Positions 56,361 through 64,000 of a stretch of DNA of 64,000 nucleotides are shown here, piece after piece. Location: NCBI GenBank assembly GCA_029990175.1, contig JARKIP010000005.1:47526001-47590000 (forward strand), written 5' to 3'. The notes beneath the pieces are model-generated. The model searched no databases. It was not told the DNA's origin and saw nothing but the letters and a program-made list of their open reading frames with translations. The stretch is from Petunia secreta. Its lineage: Eukaryota; Streptophyta; Magnoliopsida; Solanales; Solanaceae. Each line of letters begins with the position of its first letter. Position 1 is the first letter of the stretch. The position numbers and the translations under genes are program-made.

Positions 56361-57101
56361 GAGATGGGATGACGGGCACATGTGACCCTTTGCATCATAT
56401 TTCATTTCATCACATTTCATACCATTGTGTAGACTTGTGGTACATAACTACTGTTCTGCTTATACGTGCATTGCTTATTTGTTGATATGTTTCTAGCTCG
56501 TATTCCTGGTTGAGTTTATGGCTTCATACATGTTTCCGGTTATTATCTGGCTCTGCCTTTTTATAATTTAAATAAAAGGAATTTGGTTTATCTGTTTTTT
56601 CTCCCTGGCTAGCTATCATAATCTTTGAGAAGGCTAGTCTGCCCCACTTATTGAGTCCTTTTGACTCACCCTTGTTTGTTGTTTGTTTCTTGTCTATCTA
56701 TTTCGTTTCGGTAGGTTCGCTCCAGGATTGAGTTCGCCACGTTGTGAAGGAGCGAAGATGACTTCAGCTGTCAGGGTGAGCCAGCTTTTATTCCGGATGG
56801 CCACCAGTTTACTGTTTATTATTTCAGTGGCATTTTACTCCCTTCAGGAGGTATCTGTCTTTTTTTGTACTCTTAGATGTCTAGTCTGGATAGCCCTAAA
56901 CCTAGTATGTTGGGTAGTCAGCTAGAATTTCTTTTGTACGGCTTAGAGGTATCAGTATGTCTGTGTTTTTATTTTAAGTCTTGTCCTTATTTATGAATTT
57001 TTATATTTATTTTCCTAATTTAATTGGTAAGGGTTCGCCCGATGGGTCTAGGGGAGAATGTCGGGTGCCCGCACGGCCTAACCGGATTCTGGGTCGTGTC
57101 A

Positions 57102-57638
57102 CCTCACTTAAACATAATTCATACTTTATCTTGTTATAGTATACATAATAAATGACGCTGCATTGGCTTTAATTTTAAAACATTTTACTGTTCCGAAAAG
57201 ACTATCACTATGTAACCATTTAAAGCTATCACATAAATCAAGAAAAAATATGGACAAAGCACAACCACTACCAAAATTATTAAATTAAATTAATTTAAAA
57301 GGGGAAGATTGTTAGCTTATTAAAAAAGATTCAAAATTATCCAAATTTAAACTAAAAAATGTTACAAAATTGAACTTTGAAAATGGTTTGTAAATACCAA
57401 CCATTTCTTCATTGTCTTTTTACCTTCTCAAGAGAGAAACAGTTATTACTTAAAAAAAATTAAATATAAAAAATTCAAATATCACAACTGTTCAACTTTG
57501 CAAAATTGTCTATAAATATAACACATTTCCTGTATACATATTCTTACAAAAAATGTTAATGGAAAATAACCAACTTAAACTGTTCCATATAGCCAATCTG
57601 TCCCATCCCAAATAATTCAAATATCATTAATTAACAAA
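57102..57638. other. AT-rich flank, possible promoter
   Basis: No coding. A TCTATAAATATAACAC box (57510-57525) lies about 120 bases upstream of a small ATG frame. Confidence 0.4.
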
Positions 57639-57944
57639 ATGAAGTGGGAAACTTTTACTGTGGAAGTCAAAGTTAAGTCAATCAAGAAAGGATATAAACT
57701 ATTGAAAAAGCATATGCTGGATATTAAAAGAATGCTTCATGACCAGGGTGAAGAGCATCAAATGATAAGCAATCATGTGGATCATATAATCAATGCACTT
57801 TTTCTCCGTAACCACATCAATCCAGTGGAATTTCAAGATACTCCACCTAACTTCTACAAATTCTCAAAGTTCAGAAAATTAGATATATATGTTGTTGAGA
57901 TGTCTACATTTTTAACTATTTTAAGTTTTGTTAAAACAGTATGA
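57639..57944 (+). CDS. Small hypothetical protein, 101 aa
   Basis: I do not recognise it. The ATG frame begins MKWETFTVEVKVKSIKKG, is Lys/His-rich in the first half (LLKKHMLDIKRMLHD, SNHVDHIINALF) and ends with a hydrophobic VVEMSTFLTILSFVKTV. No signal peptide is evident. A TATA-like box lies upstream and AT-rich sequence with ATCAATGAAAT downstream could serve as a polyadenylation region. It sits between an LTR element and a Helitron end, so it may be a captured gene fragment or chance. Codon use offers no decisive sign. Confidence 0.25.
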   Translation: MKWETFTVEVKVKSIKKGYKLLKKHMLDIKRMLHDQGEEHQMISNHVDHIINALFLRNHINPVEFQDTPPNFYKFSKFRKLDIYVVEMSTFLTILSFVKTV

Positions 57945-58010
57945 CTTCTTTTATTATATATGCTTTTGTATTTCAATTTATATATCAATGAAATATCATA
58001 TTATATATTA

Positions 58011-58036
58011 CTAGTATAGTACCCGCGCGATGCGCG
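58011..58036 (-). other. Helitron 3' terminal hairpin and CTAG
   Basis: Stem bases 58024-58028 and 58032-58036 with loop GAT; CTAG at 58011-58014. Confidence 0.65.
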
Positions 58037-58599
58037 ACTTTATGAAAACCAGCACATTGTAGTAATTTTATATATAATATTAGCAATTATGTAATGTTAT
58101 CACTATTGAACATTAAAATTTAACTATTCGTCTACCTACTTAGTGTTCACTTATTCAGTTTCTCATATCTATAATCTCTTAAAGTTGTAAAATATATTAA
58201 CTTACACTATTTCATTTGCTCTTTTTCTTCTACTAATTATTTTCTTTCGTTAATTTTTTCTTTTGATCTTTTGCTTTTCCTCTTTTCTTTCCTTTTTTTC
58301 TCTTGTATTACTTACCAATTTATTTTTATACTTTTATCAGAATTGCTTAGAATTTATTTTGTTGCTCAAATTTTTGAATAATATTGTATGTATTATTGCA
58401 GCATTTAACTCGAATTAATGAATTAATTAATTCAAAGTACAAATAGATACTCACCTTAGTGTTTACTTACATTTAAATTGACGTCCTTTTTCATTTAAAT
58501 TCTTGCAACATATAAATTGTGAAATTCTTTTTCCATTTATTATTAAAAATCTACTGTTTAACACAAATATTTTGAAAAACAACTCTCATATAGAATTTC

Positions 58600-59150
58600 T
58601 AGAAAGTACTCTTGCTGCTCCAAATTTTTGCTATCTGAAGAATCACTATCAGTCTCTATAGCTTCCTCACAACCTCTTTTTTGCCACAAGAAACGTCCTT
58701 ACTACTATCATCACCATTTGCAGAATCATCAGAATTCTCACTATCTGCACCATCACTTTCAATACCTACAGTTTCCTGATCAACCCTTTTTCCATCAACT
58801 GAAATACGCTTATTATCATCATCACCAGTGCCAGAATCTTTAGAATTCTTGCTATCCTAACCAGAAGTTTCAATCTCTAGATCATCCTGAGCAACATCTT
58901 TTACGCCACCAGAAAAATCCTCATTGTCATCATCACCACCGTTAGAAGCTTTTGAATTCTTCCTATCTGAACAATCAGACAAACTCGCTTGAATTTTCTG
59001 ACCACAATCGTTTATGCCTGGTGATGCACCATCATTACGACCACCAGAACCATGAATATTACTAGCAGTTTGATTGACATCATTCTTGTCAAGAGATGCA
59101 TCACCACTTTGAGGGCTGATGTATTTTTTGTAAAATACATTGTAAATCTT
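58600..59150 (-). pseudogene. Acidic 37-residue repeat protein relic
   Basis: The minus-strand frame from about 59150 reads SPQSGDASLDKNDVNQT, then three similar blocks: SDRKNSKASNGGDDDNEDF, DSKNSKDSGTGDDDNKRIS and DSENSDDSANGDDSSKDV. The GAATTC marker of each block lies at 58954, 58843 and 58732, exactly 111 bases (37 codons) apart. One TAG lies between blocks 1 and 2, and a length change in an A run near 58680 shifts the end. Composition (Asp, Ser, Asn, Gly) suggests a disordered acidic region. I do not know the family. It lies downstream of the DUF1985-like relic on the same strand and may be its C-terminal part. Confidence 0.55.
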
Positions 59151-59689
59151 ATTGATCTTGCCCTCTAACCGCTACACAATATAAGTAAAGGTACCAACAA
59201 AGGTAAAAGAGGAAGAAAAATATGTCAAATGATTTCACATACTAAAATGAGAAAAAAATACTACAAAGCATATCTTATTATTTTATTTTTAAAATAAAAA
59301 CCTGTATGTCCATCTTTGTTGCACCATTATTCTGAATGCACCTAACCGTTGAATCAGAACATGCTATCAATTGACCCAATTCGTGACATAAAAGAAACAG
59401 AAAGAAAATAAGTATTTAAATAACTAACCAAAGAACACTGAGAAAAACTTTAATACAACAAAATAAATGAATACCTCAACATCAAATTTACCATCCACTC
59501 CTTTGACAATCAAAATCTTTCATCCTTATATTCTAAATAACACATGACAATTAAAAAAAATTTACCGAACTCAGTGAAATAAATAATCAAATAACCAAAC
59601 ATGATACAAGTAATTACCGATTTACTATGATTAAACATATCCTTAGCTGTATTGAATTACACATGATGATTGATGTTATACTTCAACAT

Positions 59690-60360
59690 TAAATATGTAC
59701 TTTCAAGACAAACCACCGAAAATTTCTCTGCGAAGCAGGGGAACAGTTCCATTATCCAAATTAACATCGCCAACAGAAACCCACTAAGACCGAGAGTAGC
59801 CCCATTTCATATCGACTTTCCGCTACTGATTGTTTCTTAATATGCATAATAAGTCCATCCAAACTGTCAGCATATGTTGTCATCCTCAACCAACGCCCAA
59901 TGATGGGATGTCAGAATAGTCTCTAACCTCAGTCCCATAATGACACGATATGCGATATAGACCTCATCTATTTTAACAGCATTATAATTATTTTTAATCT
60001 TACCCCCTTCTCAAACATCCATATTTTCAATTCTTGCAAACTTGCAAATTTATTGGGGAAATATTCAGTCAAAAGAAAACTTTCTTTTCCATACACTACA
60101 CTTAAATCTTGCACATCACCAGTTCGTTTCAAACCAGTAATACGAGCAAATTTGCTTGGATGTAAACCTAGAGTAATTTCCCCTAATACAAAAATTCATA
60201 ATGTCGAGACGAGTCCTTTTTACTTCACAGTACAACAAACATAACATGAATCGTCTTGCTATATCGATTTTTCCTAAATCCAAGAAGTGTCCAAATATTC
60301 CTTTCTTACGAAGTTGAAGTTGCCAACGAGTTAAAAGTGCATTAATCACATGCATAAAAT
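59690..60360 (-). pseudogene. DUF1985-like (Ulp1-associated plant transposon) relic
   Basis: The minus strand from about 60355 reads LLTRWQLQLRKKGIFGHFL, RRFMLCLLYCEVKRT, and after a frame change VLGEITLGLHPSKFARITGL, KRTGDVQDLSVVYGKESF, EYFPNKFASLQELKIWMFE, then weaker VDEVYIAYRVIMGL-type text. The block order, an H-F-L helix then L-G-x-x-P-x-x-F-A-x-I-T-G-L, fits the DUF1985 region found ahead of Ulp1-type proteases in plant transposons and in captured genes. At least two frame changes are present and no protease part is seen. The plus-strand frame at 60053 is a shadow. Confidence 0.55.
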
Positions 60361-60410
60361 TTTTATCACCTCTCCAATCGAATTGTGTCTTTTTGTCCCA
60401 TAAATCAAAG

Positions 60411-61108
60411 TGATCTCGGGCAATCCGTCACGAGACCCTTCACTCAGAATCAAGTCAAGAAGCTCCAAGAGGTGTATTTATACTTGGAGAGGAAAGGCCT
60501 CGAGGATGGAAGCAATTGGAAGCCGCTCCGGATGATCTCTGCACAAGCGCCCCGCCTAGAAGAGCCATGCGCCCCGCCCAAGAAGCACAGGGGCCAGGCG
60601 CTCTGCCTAGCCCACCCCACTGGTCATTTTTGTAGGTGCTCCGCCTAAATATGGGGCGATCCGGCCGAATCGCTGAAGGGCGAGATTTTGAGTAGTTAAT
60701 GACTCTTTTGGCCTTGTGTGGTCTATTTACTTAAAGCCTAATGTTTGGGCATTTTAGACCTTTTACTTAAAGCTTGGAAAACCTTATAAATAGCCTAGCT
60801 TAGTCTATTCATTACTTAGCTTATTTTGATGAATGATGAAACCTTTATGAAGAGTAGTATCTCTTGATTAATGAAAGAACCTTGTTTTGGGACTTGTCTT
60901 TTCCTAGCGGATCTAGTTGAACAACAACCTCTCCCCGATCATTCTACTTGCGAGTTCCTCATGTGACTCGAGGGTAGTTGCTTAGCGATAGGCAAATCTT
61001 GATACGATATGGGGGGTTTCACGGAATAAGTTCTCCGTGGATACCTCGTATGGAGTTCGAGACAAGTCTCGCTCCTATCTATTTTTACGCTTCCTTATTT
61101 TTCCTGCA
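60411..61108 (+). repeat. F 5' LTR, about 700 bp
   Basis: Starts TGATCTCGGGCAATCC and ends TTTTTCCTGCA. Landmarks of the A LTR are kept: the frame VTRPFTQNQVKKLQEVYLYL, GC-rich motifs (60545-60660, CGCCCCGCCTAG type), TATAAATA at 60785-60792 and the CGATCATTCTACTTGCGAG block. The dyad around TATA is not conserved. Confidence 0.85.
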
Positions 61109-61114
61109 TTAGTT

Positions 61115-61126
61115 TGGTATCAGAGC
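61115..61126 (+). other. Primer-binding site of F
   Basis: TGGTATCAGAGC, 6 bases after the LTR end, as in element A. Confidence 0.9.
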
Positions 61127-62286
61127 AAGGCTCGGGTTTTATTTCTACAAATCCCCGACCCTTGATTCTTCGTGCCTACGTTAGTTTCTTTTAGTTCTTG
61201 TTGCTGAAGTTATTGGAAAGAAGAAAATACAAAAAATTGAAAATTTTGAAAATTCAAAATTTTGACATAACTTTTTGGTGTGTTTGATTCATGTTAAGGG
61301 TGTTATTGGAGATTAATCCTTGTCAAAAACCCATCGTTTGGGTACCAAAATCTCGTGGTTTTGATTGGTATTACGAAATTTGAAACTTTGAAAACCCCAA
61401 TTTCTTAACCCTTGTTAAACCCTAGTTCTTGGTGTTCTTGGTTGATTCTTTGGTTGATTGATTGTTTGATTGTGGATTTGATATCGAGGTTTGATCTAGA
61501 TTGAAAAAAGGACAATTTGATACCAATTTTGTGAGATTTGGAGTTGTATAACATCAAAGTGAAGAATCAAAACCCAATCTGAAAACCCTTTTGAAAACCC
61601 ACACTGAATCTTTGATTGATGATTGTACTTTGATTGTTTGGTGTTTGGGTATGAAAATCCTTAGGGTTTGAAGAGAATAACAATATACAACTTTGGGTAC
61701 CTTGGATTTGTGCAAAACATGGTGAAATCAATCCAAAATTTGGTTTGAAATTGAAGAAAAACGAAGTTGAAAAGGTTGAAGCCCGACGAACAGGCGCTCC
61801 GCCCAACCCTAGGGTGCTCTGCCTGACCTTCTCCATTGGTGGTTTTTGGAGGCGCTCCGCCTAGTTCACTGAAGGTTGGTTTGGGTAGTTTTTCCTAGGT
61901 TTTCTTGCTTGTTTGTTTGCTTAACCTCTAACTAGTGCTTATCTAAGTAACCTTCCTACTTAATTAGCACTAGTCCATTGAGCTTTTAGGTGACTCGTGC
62001 CTAGTTTAGAGAGTAGAACTCCAAGAAGATTCGTAGATCCTTTTGACTCAAGTCCTCACGTTAAAGAGCTTATCGTCCATTGAGTTACATAAACTCCACT
62101 CACCCCGGAGTACACATGACTTGTGGATAGTTTGATTGAGTTGAGGAGTGTTGTTCAACTACGTGAAGCTTCTAGATTTAAGTTCGAGTGAAATATCCAC
62201 CACCACTAAACGAGTGAACCGAGTGAAGCACGAGTGAGGGTGTGTGTGAGGTGATTTGACTAATGTTTGTTCATTTTGTAGGTACA
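61127..62286 (+). other. F leader
   Basis: Noncoding and co-linear with 17664-18710. GC-rich motifs recur at 61790-61865 (AGGCGCTCCGCC type). CTAATGTTTGTTCATTTTGT-AG precedes the gag ATG by 5 bases, like the acceptor-shaped site of A. The A donor-like site reads CTACGTTAGT here (61177-61186). Confidence 0.6.
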
Positions 62287-64000
62287 ATGGCCAACAAAGG
62301 TGATGATTTCGTAAAGTGGCCACTATCCTTGCTAAAATGGATATTATGAGCCAAAGGATTGAAACTCTTGAAAGAGTGACCTCAAGTGACCAAGTTGAGC
62401 AAGGGACCCCGAGTGTCCAAGTTGAGGAAGGGACCCTGACTGTCCAAGTTGAAGCCGGTGAAGGCACAAGTATTTCAACCTTTACCCCGAAACAAGTTGT
62501 TGAGTTGCTTAATCAACAACGGGTAAAGGAAGATCGAGATAGAAATGAACAAGTGTTGGGCAATCCCCAACGATTGGGCATTCCCCACCTATTGGGCGAT
62601 CCCCACCTTTTAGGCAATCCTCAAAGAAATGTTACACTTCCAAGACCCATTCTAAATGTTCAACCTCTTGAGCAAGTTGATGAAGCTCAAGAGGGGGAGG
62701 AGTAAGAGTACGGTGGTAGTGACTATGGGGCTCCTAATCCGAATGGGAGAGCCATGAATTGGGGTCGGAATTAGAACAGGGGTAGAGGCCGAGGTTGAGG
62801 GCCACCCATGGGGTATGTTGGAGGGAATGCTAGGAGGGATTATGGTGGTTACGGAGACAACTCTGGAGGCCAACCGGAGCCTTACCAAGGGGGTCGTGAT
62901 AACAACAATCTCAATAGTGTGAAGCTTACTATTCCTTCTTTCAAAGGGAGTAGTGACCCAGTTGAGTACCTTGATTTGAAGTTGACCATGGAAAGGGTGT
63001 TTAACTCCAATGACATAACCGAGGAGAAGAAGGCCAAATATGGTATATCTTCTTTTGAATCCTTTACTTCTACTTGGTGGGAGTCGGCCAAGAGAAATAG
63101 GAGGAAAAATGCTATGGCCATCAATATTAGTTGGGGTGAATTGATCTGTATGATGGATGTGAAGTATTTGACTTACCAATATCGTCAAGACCAATACAAA
63201 CGTCTTTATGAGTTGAAGCAAGGTTACAAGACGGTTGGGGAGTACTTCAACGAGTTTGAGCAAATTCGGATGACCTTAGACATTGATGCGGAGGAGAATG
63301 AGCCGGCCGTGATTAGATTTAGAAGTCGTTTGAACCGAGACATAGCCTTTTAATTGAAGTTTCACAAGTATGAAAACCACTATGACCTCTATGATGATGC
63401 GGTTGAAGATGAGAAATGGCACAAAGATGAGAAATCCACTCTCTACAAGAGTAGCACTACTACTCCCATGAGTAAGCCAAAGGAGTGGAAGACTCCTACT
63501 CCAAATGCTAGATTCCCAAGTGCAAGTGGTGCAAGTAGTAGTAAAGATGTGAAGAAGCCGTATGAGAAGTACACACCAAATGTTGGAGGACTCCTACTTC
63601 TTCTTCTATTTAATGCCACAACTGCAAAGGGTATGGTCATTTTGCTCAAGAGTGTCCTACCAAAAAGACTATGATTGTGGTGGGTGATGGTGCTTATGAA
63701 CAAGATAGTGAACCGGAGGATGAGGGAGTAGAGGGAGATAAGGTGGATGATGTGGAGGAGGATGCAATTGAAGGAGATTATCCTCATGCTTTCCTTGTTG
63801 TGAGGAGGAGTTTAGGCACCATGTTTGTGGAGGATAGTGAGAACTTGCAAAGAGAAAACCTCTTCCATGCTAGATGCCAAGTCATGGGTGTTGTTTGCTC
63901 CATGATCATGTACTCGGGAAGTTGTGCCAATGTCATTAGCCAAACACTAGTTTCCCAATTGAAAATGCCCACTTTGAAACATCCCAATCGTTATCGTTTG
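62287..64000 (+). pseudogene. F gag-protease, decayed, runs off the window
   Basis: ATG at 62287 (MANKGDDF). An early frame change near 62310 precedes SQRIETLERVTSSDQVEQG, repeats of the type EQGTPSVQVE, and duplicated GNPQRLGIPHLLGDP. TAA at 62703 and further stops near 62773 and 62797 interrupt the Gly-rich part. The gag domain reads STWWESAKRNRRKN, YELKQGYKTVGEYFNEF and ends in a TAA near 63351; LKFHKYENHYDLYDDAVE continues. A frame change near 63595 precedes the zinc-knuckle region and the protease tail (SGSCANVIS-like text near 63918). The Asp of the protease active site appears replaced (ATGTACTCGGG, M-Y-S-G). It would have been Gag of the A family; this copy is dead. Confidence 0.82.

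Larger units (their letters stand above)
48778..57101 (+). mobile_element. E: rearranged gypsy element with composite LTRs
   Basis: Long direct repeats at 48830-51220 and 54770-56960 define two related LTRs around a 3.3 kb decayed interior. The 3' LTR is complete (TGAAACAACC to GGTCGTGTCA); the 5' one starts differently (TGTTACACCCC), has a foreign patch and lacks its end and primer site. Flanks ACAAA and CCTCA do not match, so the ends probably come from ectopic recombination. Confidence 0.7.
54533..57101 (+). repeat. E 3' LTR, 2569 bp
   Basis: TGAAACAACCTCAGTTAG to CTGGGTCGTGTCA. It holds a MULE fragment copy, one unit of the 54-bp repeat, a separate GCAGGAGTATTCCGC array and the CAGGATTGAGTTCGCCACG block shared with the 5' LTR. 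Confidence 0.8.
58011..60410 (-). mobile_element. Helitron-like element, 3' end, minus strand
   Basis: On the minus strand the sequence ends TCGCGCATCGCGCGGGTACTATACTAG followed by T: a GC-rich hairpin (CGCGC-ATC-GCGCG) 9 bases before CTAG at an A/T target. That is the canonical Helitron 3' terminus. Upstream (to the right) lie relics of captured coding sequence. The 5' end is not seen; LTR element F interrupts at 60411. No Rep/helicase motif was found, so it would be non-autonomous. The boundary at 60410 is the F insertion, not the element end. Confidence 0.6.
60411..64000 (+). mobile_element. F: 5' part of a second A-family element
   Basis: LTR, initiator tRNA-Met primer site, about 1.1 kb leader and decayed gag, co-linear with element A but clearly diverged. 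It continues past the window end, so its target duplication cannot be tested. Confidence 0.88.

Overview
The window looks like repeat-rich, gene-poor (probably heterochromatic) DNA of a eudicot plant, most likely Solanaceae. I infer this from the style of the Ty3/gypsy families, the plant tRNA primer-binding sites, a Helitron-type end and a DUF1985-type fragment. I saw no convincing host gene, rRNA, tRNA, origin or CRISPR array. Nearly all 64 kb can be read as nested LTR retrotransposons, named here T1, G, D, B, A, C, H, E and F.

Layout. 1-5299: decayed 3' half of a Tekay/Del-like chromovirus (T1) with a 2.47 kb LTR. 5300-6121: an LTR of family A (A2). 6122-8402: unassigned, LTR-like on the minus strand. 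8361-10618: a tandemly duplicated segment ending in tRNA-primer-like sites (family G); one copy holds a solo A-family LTR (A3) and the other keeps the empty site. 10718-11005: G gag fragment. 10976-15281 and 43576-44745: one minus-strand element (D) with a plant-transposon-protein relic, split by element B. 15282-43575: B, a giant Tat/Ogre-like element with 3.7 kb LTRs and the exact 5-bp target duplication CCTCA. 16813-24415: A, a complete chromovirus-like element with target duplication GCTAT, inserted in the 5' LTR of B. 44780-48286: C, a non-autonomous LTR element with a tRNA-Asp-type primer site. 48287-48777: H, an LTR fragment distantly like the LTR of B. 48778-57101: E, a rearranged gypsy element whose LTRs carry a MULE transposase fragment and different minisatellites. 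57639-57944: a weak small-gene candidate. 58011-60410: Helitron-like 3' end plus captured coding relics on the minus strand. 60411-64000: F, 5' part of a second A-family element.

How the parts work together. Elements B and A each show LTR, primer site, leader, gag, protease, RT, RNase H, integrase, polypurine tract and LTR in the canonical order. Both are broken by stops and frameshifts, so neither should be autonomous now. B also has two divergent ORF1 genes in a row, a G-patch after the protease, an extra RNase H-like domain and a 70-bp tandem array before its 3' LTR. Order of events, inferred from nesting: D, then B into D, then A into B. Domain and family names come from motif recognition by eye; no search was run.
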